DNA from: Diadophis punctatus similis
Taxonomy: Eukaryota; Chordata; Lepidosauria; Squamata; Dipsadidae
DNA: 64,000 bases
Assembly (NCBI GenBank): GCA_023053685.1
Contig: JALIGW010000014.1
Span: forward strand, 20,554,308-20,618,307
Reading direction: 5' to 3'
The notes below the pieces were generated by a model, which was given only the letters and a program-made list of their open reading frames with translations, had not been told where the DNA came from and ran no database searches. A program made the translations under genes and the position numbers. Shown in pieces: positions 22,910-34,232 of the stretch. Every line of letters begins with the position of its first letter. Position 1 is the stretch's first letter.

Positions 22910-23889
22910 TGTATATTGTCTTAATTTTTTCATTATGCATATTTTACTGTTTAGAAGGTATTTAAGAAATAAAATATTTTGCAATGCAAATTGAAAATGT
23001 TCTTATGGGAATGTATTAATTTGGATATATTATGTGATATCAAGTTGAATAGTGAACCTTAGCAACCACATAGAAGTTTTTCCCACATTGTGTAAAGAAA
23101 AGTTATGGAAAGCTTCCACTTCAAAATTTTATCTCTGTTCTTCATTTTAATTAAAATAGTTATATTCAGACTATAGTGATTTATATACAAGTGTTGTGGG
23201 ATACTAAAAAAAAGGCATGCCCACAATGTTTGTAATAAGATGCAATGTTACGAATATCAAAAGGTATAGAAGACAGTGTAAACATAGATTTTTCTAAAAT
23301 AAAAGTTTTGTAAAGAATTTTATTCTTATTTCATTCTATTTAGGTTTCACTCTTTATTTAAACAACAGTTTATTTTTGTGTCACCTTGTGTCACTGTGCT
23401 CTACCTTACCCCACTCAGCCCAGTTCTGTTCCTCACTATCTTGTAGTTTAGTTGTGTCTGATCACTGGTTGGATGCTGTAATCATTTTGGTAAAGGCCAG
23501 CATATTAACAATAAACCTTAAAAAGATACTCTGGATTAGTAGTTCCCAGACCTAATAATATGGCAAGGATGTGGGTGACTGTCTTCAGTGGTTTCTATTT
23601 CAGGTAAGGTCATAACTGATATACCAGCCAAAGCTGAATAAAGAACACCTAACATAGATCTTTGCCTACTCCTCTAACAGATGTGAGTCCAGGACTTCAG
23701 ATTGGCAGCCTGCTGTATCTGAGGAAACACAACCCCTATCAAGGGTCAAATATTGTGTAGACTGAGATACTATAGTCCTGGAGTCAGTAACTTCTGAATT
23801 AACAGCTACTCCATCTTACTTTGATTTCTTCCTGTTCCGATCTTGATCAGGTGGAACATCTACTGCATTTTCCATAAAATGAAAGAGAA

Positions 23890-24075
23890 CCAATTGAATA
23901 AATTTCTCCCAAAATATATCTTAGTGGCCTTATGTGATGTGTTCAGTGGTATACTGAAAGGCTCCCTTTTAGGATTAATACTGTTCAATTTCATTATAAA
24001 TAGATTAGATAAGAGGTGAAAAATACATTTACAGATGATACAAACTTGAAGAAGGATAGCAGGCATCTAGGAGAA
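23890..24075 (+). mobile_element. Old CR1 RT fragment
   Basis: Degenerate sequence whose translation recalls the CR1 GxLQGSxLGPxLFNxxINxLD region followed by an ADDTK-like stretch (ttacagatgatacaaactt). Strongly decayed. Confidence 0.5.
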
Positions 24076-24217
24076 AAATATAGGTAGCCCTTAACTTACA
24101 ACCAGAATTGAGCCCAAAATTTATGTTGCTACACACTATGAAAGAGGTGTAACATTCAAGTGAGACAGACTAGAGCCAGGAGGAACAGAAAGGGGATTAG
24201 TAAACACACACATATAC

Positions 24218-24623
<406 letters not shown>

Positions 24624-24624
24624 T

Positions 24625-24695
24625 GTATGGCCACCCTGAGTCCTACGGGAGTGGGGCGGCATACAAAAACGACCAAAAATAAATAAATAAATAAT
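24625..24695 (+). mobile_element. L2/SINE-type 3' tail
   Basis: Contains ccaccctgagtcctacggg and gggcggcatacaaa followed by (AAAT)n, the same 3' signature as the L2 copies in this window. The polypurine tract precedes it directly. Confidence 0.75.
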
Positions 24696-25197
24696 TTTTA
24701 ATCAGGAACCCACCCTGGTCAATGGTGTCCCTCTTTACCAATGTTAAAATCTGGTCACCTTAACCTAGAATAAAGTGTCATATATAAAGAAATGATATAA
24801 TAATAAAAATATTTAGAAGAGGCACTTAGTGTAAAATTTGGGAATATACCACCAGTCTGCTAAATATGAGATGAGTTAGGATAAAGTGCACTCAGGGAAA
24901 GGTAAAGAGGGTGAAAGAGGAAGTAGTAGGAGGGAGAAGAGAAGGAGTAGAGAGAGGCAGAGGGGGAGTGAAAGAGCAAGAAGGTAGGAGGAGGAGATGA
25001 GAGAGGGTGGGGAGTGTAATGGAAAGAAGCAGAACAGATTGATGATTGTTGATATAAGTGCAGAATAAGATATTGACTTTTGAATGATTGACTAAAATGT
25101 ATAACTATATATTTTATTGTAATATTTAAGGTATATGTGTATTGATTTAAATATGAAGTTGTGGTGGGAAAATAAAAAACTTTTTTGGAAAAAAAAA

Positions 25198-25462
25198 TCT
25201 CAACCAACAAATGCTCTGTCTTACACATTGGCAAAAAGAACCAGAATACAAAATACAAACTTGGAGCACACGACCTTGTAGACGACCCTCACTCTGTCAA
25301 AGACCTTGGAGTACTCATATCTAATGACCTAAGTGCTAGAGCCCACTGTAACAACATTGCCAAAAAGGCACTAAGAGTTGTTAATCTAATCTTGCGTAGC
25401 TTCTTCTCTGGCAATATTACACTGCTAACCAGAGCATACAAAACATTTGCTAGACCAATTCT
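25198..25462 (+). mobile_element. CR1/L3-like LINE, third segment
   Basis: Continues the split LINE: open translation with NKCSVLHIGKKN, VKDLGVLISNDLSA and YKTFARPIL motifs, the RT thumb region. It breaks at gctagaccaattcttttt, which recurs at 34,213-34,231 as the target duplication of the minus-strand L1 derivative. I did not find the remaining 3' part of this LINE beyond 35,650. Confidence 0.88.
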
Positions 25463-26158
25463 TTTTTTTTAATTCAAAAAGTTTTATTAGTACAAAGTAC
25501 AAACATTTTTCTCTTTTCTCCCCCCCTTCCCCCCAACCCCCACCTCTCCACCCCCCTTACCCTCCACCCCTTTCACTCACCCGCCCCCCCGACTTTCCAG
25601 AAAAAACACAGGGTATAATATACAATAAACATAATATTAAAATATACTAACAAATTATTAATTTCAAAATTTCTCTAGTTCTTTAACTCCCGATTACTCA
25701 AAACTTTTAAAACATAATCTAAAAATTAAATGTATAGCATTGGTAATCTAACATTCCAATATATAAAATTGTAACTATATATCTTTCATTTAAATAGTCT
25801 TTAGAATATAATATGATAATACAAAAAAAGAAAAGGGAAATTTTTCTTCACCACCCAGCCAGATGCGCAACCGTCGACATCAATTCCTCAATAATAAATG
25901 ATCCTTCTTTCAGCACTAAACCTCCATGGTGGCATGCCATACCTGGCATTTAGAATCATCTTGCTTAATTACAGTACAGTCCATAGTTGTTCTCAACAGG
26001 AAAAGTTATGTTATAAACTTAATATTTTCTGTAGCATATTTTAAATGGTCCACCATATTTTTATCCAAAAGACCTAGGTTTTCTTTTCTTATCAGATTGT
26101 CCTCTTAGTGCTAGATACAATTTTAAGTCTTTTCTCCATCTGGCCTATGATTACCCAT

Positions 26159-26527
26159 TGTAAGGTATGTCTTTCCAGCCACAATCAAGGAACGAACTTT
26201 TGAGTCAAGCAAAGGTTTTCAAAAGGATTTCCCTTTATTTGTATCTGTATAACATCCATTCAATTCAAAGCAAGGTCTAAATACCTTCAGGCAAGACAAG
26301 TCTTTTTAACCTTAATACCCCACCCCATTCAGCATAATCAATCCACAAATGTTTGACAGATGGTTACGTTTCCCAGCCTCTCTCTTCCATTCAATTACCC
26401 CTCATAAAACCTTATCTTAAGATGAAGAGGCTCCCAGGTGTCTGGGATCCGGATATGTTATACCCTTTTGATCAAACAGAGCCAAGACCCCCTTCTCCTT
26501 CTGAATGGCAGAGTCTGGACTCTGACA
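26159..26527 (-). repeat. 3' LTR of chromovirus 2
   Basis: 369-bp LTR. It contains AAAGCAAGGTCT at 26,267-26,278 (+ strand), the self-primer counterpart. Confidence 0.93.
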
Positions 26528-26590
26528 TCCTGCCTCTCAAGAAAAAAAAAGGTCCACCTGTAAGACATAAGCAGAATCAATTATGATATG

Positions 26591-27860
26591 TTAGCAAGGT
26601 TTGCTAGGGTATTTGGAGTGGAATCTTTTCAATAAGGTGGGGGCTTTCACATGTTGTTTAGCGACCCACTCGTTTTGTGATGAAGGCAAATGTTTCCAGG
26701 CTACCAGATACTGGGTCTTCCCTCTGTGGATTCTAGAGTCAAGAATTTCCTTGATTTCAAAATGTTGTTCCCCCTCTATAAATGATTGGGGCAGGTGGTG
26801 CATCTGCCACCGGTCTAAGTGACGAGGTTACCTCTCTCTTGAGTAAACTAATGTGAAATACTGGGTGGACTTGTCTAAGTGTTTTTGGAAGAACCAATTC
26901 AACCACTACTGGGTTAATGATCCTGCTAATAGTGAAAGGCCCAATAAAGTTAGGTCCTAATTTTTTTGATGGTTGTAACGATCTCAAGAATTTTGTAAAT
27001 AAATATACTCTATCCCCAACATGGAAAGGTTTAGGCTCTACTCTTTTCTTGTCAGCTTGAATTTTGAAAGCCTCTCTAGCCTCCTGTAAAGCCAACCTGA
27101 CTACTGGCCATGTGTTTCGCAAATTTTCTATCCACTCCTTAAGTGAGGGGATAGTGGGTTTTTCTGTGGGTAGTTCCGGTATTGGGCTGAAATCTTGCCC
27201 CGTGGCTACTCTAAAAGGTGTAAAACCTGTACTTGAATGTACAGAGTTATTAAATGCAACCTCTGCAAATGGTAAAAGTTCAGTCCAATTGTCCTGTTGA
27301 AAATTAATAAAACATCTTAGATACTGTTCAAGAACGCCGTTCAGATTTTCGCAATTACCATTCGTCTGGGGGTGATGGGAGGAGCTTAATCCTTGGGCGG
27401 TACCAAGTAGGCCCAAAAACGCCTTCCAAAAATTGGAGGTAAATTGGACTCCCCTATCCGAGATTATTCTTTTAGGAGCTCCATGAAGACGATAAATGTG
27501 TATTAGAAACAGTCTAGCCAAGCCTTTGGCTGTTGGGATCTTTTGGCAAGGAATAAAATGTGCTTGTTTTGAAAACAAGTCTGTCACAACCCAAATGACC
27601 GTGTTTCCCCCACTTTCCGGTAGTTCTACAATAAAATCCATAGCAATTTCTTCCCATGGGGCTGACGGCTCAGTTACTTTCTGTAGAAGTCCTGGAGTTT
27701 TCCCCTGTCGTCTTTTTGCTGCAGCACAAATGGGGCAACTTGCTACATAGCTTTCTATGTCCTTTTTCAACGAAGGCCACCAAAATTGTCTCTTTATTAA
27801 GTGTAAAGTTTTTACAAAACCAAAGTGTCCAGCTAATCTAGAGTCGTGGCACCTTTCCAT
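26591..27860 (-). pseudogene. pol: Chromovirus 2 integrase and chromodomain
   Basis: Integrase zinc finger (CHDSRLAGHFG, CPICAAAK), catalytic core with MDFIVELP, SDRGVQFTSNFW and HHPQTNGNCENLNG, then a C-terminal region and a chromodomain (FEIKEILDSRIHRGKTQYLV, WKHLPSSQNEW) at about 26,625-26,785. The chromodomain is in a different frame from the integrase, so a frameshift lies near 26,760-26,800. Upstream the frame is closed by a stop at 27,906-27,908. Confidence 0.9.
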
Positions 27861-27905
27861 TAAACGTAATCTTTGGCTAGCGGGTACATAAAGTTTGTCA
27901 CCTAC

Positions 27906-30380
27906 CTAAGCTAATTCATCTTTCATCACGCAACTGGATTTGTGGTTCAAAACCCATTCATCGTTGACTAATGCTTGTTTAAACGCGTGAGTGACGTCTG
28001 CGTCCCTCAATGCGTCTTTTCCTCCTTCGGACCTGGTGATTACTTTGGCTGCCAATTGATTTGTTTGTACTATAGGTTTAAATACCTCTGATTTCACACA
28101 ATTATATTGTGGCTTTCTGGACAGTGCATCTGCCAGAAAGTTTTTCCCCCCAGGGATAAATTGAAGAGTAAACTCGAACCGTTTGAAGTATTGCGCCCAA
28201 CGAACCTGTTTAGGAGATAGTTTCCTTGGTGTCTTTAAGGCTTCTAAGTTTTTGTGGTCAGTCCAGACTTCAAAGGGGATCTTACTCCCTTCTAAGAATT
28301 GTCTCCAAGTTAAAAGTGCCCATCGCACCGCATAAGCTTCTTTTTCCCAGATCGCCCACCTTTGTTCAGTTTCACTTAGTTTTCTGGATGTATATGCACA
28401 TGGCTGTAGCTGTCCTTGCTCATTGCTCTGGAGTAGGATTGCCACTATTGCCACATCGCTAGAATCAGCTTGTATTATGAAGAGTTTTTCTGGGTCTGGG
28501 TGCTTCAAAATTGGTTCTGTTGAGAACAGCCGTTTTAGTTTTTCAAACGCTGCCTGGCATTCCATTGTCCAATTCACGGGCTATCTCGGTTTAGGATCTC
28601 CCTCCCCCTTTGTTCTTAGCAGTTTTGTGATGGGCAGGGCAATTTGAGCAAACGCGGGGATAAATTGGCGATAGAAATTTGCAAACCCCAGGAAACTTTG
28701 CAGCTGTTTGCGTGTGTGAGGCGTTTCCCAATCGAGTACTGCCTGTACTTTTTGAGGATCCATTTCTATGCCCTGGTGTGAAATACGATACCCCAAGTAA
28801 TCAATTTTTTCTCGGTGGAATTCACATTTTGAGAGTTTGGCATAAAGTTTTGCCTCGCGGAGTTTGCTCAGCACTGCCCTCACCAATTTAACATGTTCAG
28901 CCTCAGTCTCTAATAGAATATCATCTAAATAAACGAGAACCCCTTTGTATAAGTTTTCACGTAACACATCGTTGATTAATTGCATAAACCAGTGATGGCG
29001 AACCTTTTTTTCCTCGGGTGCCAAAAGAGCGTGCTCGCGCACTATCGCGCATGCGCGAGTGCCCACACTCATAATTCAATCCCTGGGGAGGGTGAAAATG
29101 GCCTCCCCCACCACCCTGGAGGCCCTCCGGAGGCCAGAAACGGCCCGTTTCCCAACTTCTGGTGGGCCTAGTAGGCCCGGTTTTCATCCTCTCCAGGCAC
29201 CAGAGGCTTCCCTGGACCTTGAGGAGGGTGAAAACGCCCTCCCCCATCCGCCAGAAGCCAAAAACCCCTTCCCAGAGTCTCTGTGCAAGCCGAAAATTAG
29301 ATGGCCATAGTGCACATGCACGCTGGAGCTGAGGTAGGGCAATGGCTCGCGTGCCGGCAGATATGGCTCCGCGTGCCACCTGTGGCACGCGTGCCATAGG
29401 TTCGCCATCACTGGCATAAACACTGCAGGTGCCCCTTGTAGCCCAAAAGGGAGCACTTTGAATTGGTAGCATCCCAGGGGGGTGTTGAATGCCGTTTTCC
29501 ATTCATCCCCCTCCTTAATCCTGATTCGGTAGTATGCCTCCCTGATGTCTAGTTTGGAGGAAATTTTCCCTTTTTTGAGGTGGGCCAGCATATCTTTCAT
29601 CAGGGGGAGGGGATACATGTTTTCAACACTTATCGAGTTTAGGTTTCTGAAGTCGACACATAAGCATTTTGTGCCATCTTTCTTCTCTCTAAATAACGCT
29701 GGGGCTGCTATCTTTGGTCTGGCTGGTTCAATGAAACCCCTTGCTAGGTTTTTCTCAATGAAAGCACTCAGCTCTTCTAACTCCCCCGGTGACATGTTAT
29801 ACATTTTTGGTTTAGGTAGTTTAGCCCCAGGTAAGATTTCTATTGCGCAGTAGGATGCGCGATGCGGGGGAAGTTCATCCGACGCTGCCTCGCTAAAGAC
29901 TTCTGCCAGGTCTTTGTATTCCTTGGGTATGCCGTCTGTTGCCATGCTATGACCAGGCATGGCTGTTTCCCTGCGTTCAGCCCCTTCAGTTCCTATCTGT
30001 GGGTCCTCCGCAGTAGTCTTGTGCATTTGGAATTTTATGGTGCCTTGCTCCCAATTTATTTTTGGATTCCACTTTTTTAGCCATGCGAGTCCCAAGACTA
30101 GTGGCCATTCCATGCCAGGTGCTACTATAAACGTAAGTTTCTCTTCGTGGTTATCAATCCCTATTTTCAGGGGTTCCGTGGCAAAAGCAGCCGGCTCCCC
30201 CCCCTGCTATTGACCCATCCAATTGGCAAAACGCGATGGGATTTCTCAGCTTTCTCACTGTGATTCCCAGCTCCCTGATTAGGGTTGGGCTGATTAAGCA
30301 ACGGGTGCACCCTGAGTCTACTAATGCGGAGATATTTTTCCCTCCTCTTGGTTAGGGATAAATAGTCTGAGAGGGAGGGT
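27906..30380 (-). pseudogene. pol: Chromovirus 2 protease, RT and RNase H (interrupted)
   Basis: Protease with ALVDSG (about 30,310-30,325) is followed by RT blocks DFRNLNSI, KLDIREAY and LPFGLQGAPAVF. A 424-bp hAT insert (28,990-29,413) comes next, then YLDDI, LGYRIS and RNase H with IIQADSSDVAI. In-frame stops lie at 28,581-28,583 and 27,906-27,908. The hAT plus its 8-bp duplication adds 432 bp, a multiple of three, so the frames on both sides still agree. Confidence 0.88.
28990..29413 (-). mobile_element. hAT MITE (GATGGCGAACC family), copy 1
   Basis: Perfect 16-bp terminal inverted repeats, CAGTGATGGCGAACCT, with an exact 8-bp target duplication gcataaac at 28,982-28,989 and 29,414-29,421. 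Subterminal GGCACGCG-type motifs occur. Non-coding. It is inserted in the RT of chromovirus 2 and is therefore the youngest layer here. Strand is arbitrary. Confidence 0.92.
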
Positions 30381-31773
30381 GAGCGGTTCAATTGGTTTGC
30401 TTACCATCAGTTCATCCTCCGGATCGCTCTCGAACGATGCTGGATCTTCCCTTCGAAATGCCGGGGTGTTGTCTCCAGCGGGAGGAGGGGGTGGTGGTCC
30501 CACCATCTCGCTGCTCCTCAGGGCTGTTTCCCTCCCCCGCTGGATGGATCTCGTTGGTCTCTCCCCTGTTTGGCGTTTCGGTTTCCGGGTGGGTGTTTGG
30601 GGCCAGCATTCGGGTACTCGGTGTCCCTCCTTCCCACACTTGTAACAGATTGGAGGTTTAGGGGAAAAGCCCTGTTGCCTTCTGGAGGGTTCTTTCCTCC
30701 ATTGGGGTGGGGATTTCTTCCATGCTCTCCCCGTACGGTACTGATTCCTAGCCATATCAATCTCCGCTTCTTTAGCGGTGAGGTACCACTCATGCAGATG
30801 ATTCGGTGCACCCCTAGCCACGCAGGCATTATACAGATCGTCACTCAGTCCATCCTTAAAACAGCTTACCAGGATGTCTTCTTGCCAGTTTAGCCGACAT
30901 GCGAGGTCCCGGAATTCTTCAGTGTACTCCGCCACTGGTCGTCGTCCCTGTTTCACCACCTTAATACGATCGCGTGCTTTGCGGTCCGCCAGCGGGTCCT
31001 CGAACCATCGTCGTAGGGCTGTCATGAATTAGTTGAAGTTGCGCAGTTCGGGTGCGTCGTCGTTATGTAGGGTCACCATCCATCTGGCCGCGGCTCCTTC
31101 CAGGGCTAAGGTAACTGCTCGCACCCGGGATCCCTGGGTTTGGAACTCACGTCCATATTCTTGCATATAGGTGAGCACATGTGCTACGAAAAATCCCAAT
31201 TGTTGCGGGTCCCCATCAAATTTCACTCCCAGGGGGGGAGTTTTCCTTTCTAGTTGTGGAGTTTGGAGTTGGTTAGGAAGGGGTGCCGCTGCGTGTGCTG
31301 CCCTGGGGGGTTTGTTGGGTCCCCTGCCGCGTCCTCCATCTGCATGCCGGCTTCCCAGAGGTTGTTGCCCCCCCCAGTCACCTCAGTGGTTGCTATGCTC
31401 CCAGCGCTCGTTATTCGTCGTTCTGGGGTCCCTCTGATGTTGAGATTTTCCAATGTTTCCATCACCAGCTGGGACAGGTATCTCTTCAACCGCCCCTCCC
31501 TTAGAGGTGCTTCGGTGGGCTCCTCCTGATCCATGGCAGCTTCTAGCTCCAATTCCCAACGGGGCTTCCGATCCCTCCAATTAAGGGTGACTCCTCTGGT
31601 TCTGCCATCCCAGCTGTCTTTTTTTCCAATGCCGATAGACCAGCGAGGCTTCTCAGAGGTCTCGAAATCTCCCTCAGCCTCTTTGCTGGGGAGTGCGGAA
31701 CAGGCTTCCGCCCGGGGGTTGATTGGTCTCTCCCCCCAGCATTCAATTTCTGCTCCCGGTTTTTTTCAGCCAT
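30321..31773 (-). pseudogene. gag: Chromovirus 2 Gag (broken)
   Basis: Begins at an ATG at 31,773, about 70 nt after the 5' LTR, and passes through three reading frames (breaks near 31,560 and 31,240) plus an in-frame stop at 31,029-31,031. The C-terminal part has a CCHC knuckle, CYKCGKEGHRVPEC, near 30,600, and runs in the same frame into the protease region. Confidence 0.85.
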
Positions 31774-31828
31774 GATTGCCCGGTCCCCTCAGTAGAGCGA
31801 AGTTACTCTCTGGGTTGACCGATTTTGC

Positions 31829-31840
31829 AGACCTTGCTTT
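31829..31840 (-). promoter_or_regulatory. Self-complementary primer binding site of chromovirus 2
   Basis: AGACCTTGCTTT on the + strand, 2 nt from the 5' LTR (31,843). It is the exact 12-nt reverse complement of the + strand bases at 31,951-31,962 and 26,267-26,278 in the LTRs. The 2-nt spacer is the same as in chromovirus 1. Confidence 0.78.
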
Positions 31841-31842
31841 CT

Positions 31843-32211
31843 TGTAAGGTATGTCTTTCCAGCCACAATCAAGGAACGAACTTTTGAGTCAAGCAAAGGT
31901 TTTCAAAAGGATTTCCCTTTATTTGTATCTGTATAACATCCATTCAATTCAAAGCAAGGTCTAAATACCTTCAGGCAAGATAAGTCTTTTTAACCTTAAT
32001 ACCCCACCCCATTCAGCATAATCAATCCACAAATGTTTGACAGATGGTTACGTTTCCCAGCCTCTCTCTTCCATTCAATTACCCCTCATAAAACCTTATC
32101 TTAAGATGAAGAGGCTCTCAGGTGTCTGGGATCTGGATATGTTATACCCTTTTGATCAAACAGAGCCAAGACCCCCTTCTCCTTCTGAATGGCAGAGTCT
32201 GGACTCTGACA
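31843..32211 (-). repeat. 5' LTR of chromovirus 2
   Basis: 369-bp LTR. On the minus strand a TTAAAAAG box (31,986-31,993) starts 31 nt before the predicted RNA start at 31,962, which is also the first base of the 12-nt self-primer. It is followed at its outer end by the target duplication cccat. Confidence 0.93.
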
Positions 32212-32230
32212 CCCATACTAAAGCCAAATT

Positions 32231-33385
32231 CTAGTTGTTCCTTCTTCTCATTCGACCTTTAAGTCCAATTCTTCCACCCGCTTGTGATTTGATAATTTCT
32301 TGAGTTGTCAACTTGATTTTTTGTTGTGTTGATTCATCCTTAAATATAGCTGCTGCTCTGGTCTGACTCTGATCCTTTATCTCTCCTTGTATCACACATG
32401 AATCCAAATTGCAAATATCACTCTGGTTCTGTAAATCCCCCATTCTTCTTCCTTCTGGTATTTTAGATATCTTGGCCTCTAGCACTTTTTCATAAAAATC
32501 TCCTGCTTTCCATATCGTATTGAGCCGATATCTCTTTCCCAAATATATTAATGATAAACCAACTGGGGCTTCCCATCTGTACTGTATTTGCTGTTTTTTC
32601 ATTTCTTCCACCAAAAAGGCATAATCCTTTCTAGCTCTCAACATTCTGGGGGAAATTTCTTTCATTGTCATCACCTCATGTCCATTTATCTGGAGCTTGT
32701 TCTTGAAAGTCGCCTGTAGAATTTTATTATGTAATGTCCTTGTAGTAAAATATATTACTATATCTCGTAGCAGATGTTTCTGTTTAGCCATCCAAGAATT
32801 GGCCCGATATATCTTGTCAATCTGCATATCCAGTTCCTCTTTTGACACCCCCCAGCATTTGCACAAATGCCTCCACCATCATTGGTTTTAGGTTTTCTTG
32901 TCTGTTCTCCTGTACTCCTCTTATTCTTAAAGCAATATTTCCATATTTCTATATTGGATCATTAATGTCTCAATTTCATACTTTTCAATTCTATTTTGAA
33001 CCTCTTCTATGTTGTCACTCAAAGTTGTCACATATTGCTTAATTTCTGCCACCTCCTCTTCCAAAATTTCCATATTTCCTACCAGTCCTTTAAATGCCAT
33101 AAATGTATCTTCCCTTAATTGCTGGTTCCTAATTACAGTCTCTTCTGAAACAGCCTGTATTTTTTCATTAAGATCATTAATTTTTGAGGTAAACTCCATA
33201 ACCAATTCATCTCTCCTGACTTTTAAAACTTCTTGTAACTTTTCAAGCATTAAAGTCTGTTGTGGTGTTGAATAAACATTAGATTGCATACTTGAAATAT
33301 AAGCAGGAGGTTGCATTCTTGAGATATAAGTAGGAGGACCATAACGTCCTTTGTTAAAAACAGTCTTTCCAGATTTTAAGGCCAT
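32231..33385 (-). pseudogene. ORF1 of the ORF1-only L1
   Basis: N-terminal half 33,385-32,927 (152 codons): a leader MALKSGKTVFNKG, short ISRMQPP-like repeats and a coiled coil (about residues 45-140). C-terminal half 32,866-32,231 (211 codons): an ORF1p-type domain with RAKKDYAFL-like and IQYRWEAPVGL motifs. The two halves are in different frames, with the break near 32,925. The stop is followed by about 20 bp and then 3' UTR sequence. Confidence 0.82.
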
Positions 33386-33521
33386 TTAGAATTTTCAACT
33401 TTTTATTTTTTATCCACCAAAATCAAAAAGGAAAAAAAAGAGAATTCCTCCCTTCCAGGATAAAAATCAACTTTAAAGTTTTTATCTCCAGAGTCAGAAA
33501 GAGAAAAAAAAATCATCAAAG

Positions 33522-33623
33522 TCAGGCATTTTCTGAATAAACAATAGATTGCATTCTTAAAATGTGAGCAGGAGGACTATCAAATCCTTTATTAAAAACA
33601 GTCTTTCCAGGTTTTAAAGCCAT
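33522..33623 (-). other. Duplicated ORF1 start (33-codon mini-ORF)
   Basis: An ATG at 33,623, 238 bp upstream of the ORF1 ATG, begins 33 codons nearly identical to the ORF1 leader (MALKPGKTVFNKG against MALKSGKTVFNKG) and ends at TGA 33,522-33,524. It suggests a tandem duplication of the 5' UTR/ORF1 junction, like the repeated monomers of some L1 promoters. Confidence 0.7.
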
Positions 33624-34232
33624 TTAAGTTTTAAAGTTAGATTTGTTATTTTATTCCAAAGTCAAAAAAGTCAAAAAGTCAAAAAGAAAGAAAAAAATTC
33701 CTCAGAGTCAGGCATTTTCATACAAAGGGCTGCTAACGAAATGAAACTTTAATTCTAGCTTTCACTTTCCACACCCTTTGAATCTTCAATTGCCATTTTG
33801 TTACTTGTTAGCTCAGTTAATTTGTAACTTCCGAAGTGAAAGTCAGCATTGGAGTTAAAGTTAAGGTACTTGCCATTTGAGTCTCCTGGCTTTTTCTGTC
33901 TGCTGTCTGCAGTAAATCAAAGTGTTATAAATCCCATCTTGAAAGCAGAGCTGGTCGCGGCATCTTGCTCCGCAAAAGCGGAGGTGTCCGAAGTCCTGGA
34001 GCAAATGACAGGCTTCCTGGGGAGCCCTCACCCTTTGCGCCCCAGATTGTCTCCTGGGGCACTAGGGGGGTTCTACCCTCACCTGTCAGCTCTCATCTCT
34101 CCCCTAAGCCCGGGGAGAAGATTTTCAAGCTGCCAGACAGCTGTTCTGGCATCTTTATGGGACCTCAGAACAGGCGCTCAACGAGGAGCGTCCTCGATGC
34201 CTGCGGAGCCATGCGGAAGTCCGCTAGACCAA

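Larger units (their letters stand above)
26159..32211 (-). mobile_element. Gypsy chromovirus 2 (decayed)
   Basis: 6,053-bp element on the minus strand with 369-bp LTRs (TGTAAGG...CTGACA) and a perfect 5-bp target duplication cccat at 26,154-26,158 and 32,212-32,216. Gag, protease, RT, RNase H, integrase and chromodomain are recognisable, but frameshifts and stops interrupt them and a hAT element sits in RT. The LTRs differ at about three of 369 positions, so the insertion itself is recent. Confidence 0.93.
25463..34216 (-). mobile_element. L1 derivative with ORF1 only (HAL1-like)
   Basis: Minus-strand element: T-rich 3' end at 25,463, a 3' UTR to 26,158 with a polypyrimidine block on the + strand, then chromovirus 2, then ORF1 (32,231-33,385) and a 5' UTR to 34,216. 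The flanks share gctagaccaattctttttt. With the chromovirus removed (target duplication cccat), ORF1 is followed within about 20 bp by 3' UTR sequence; there is no endonuclease or RT. This matches the layout of mammalian HAL1. An internal deletion is the alternative. Confidence 0.78.
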
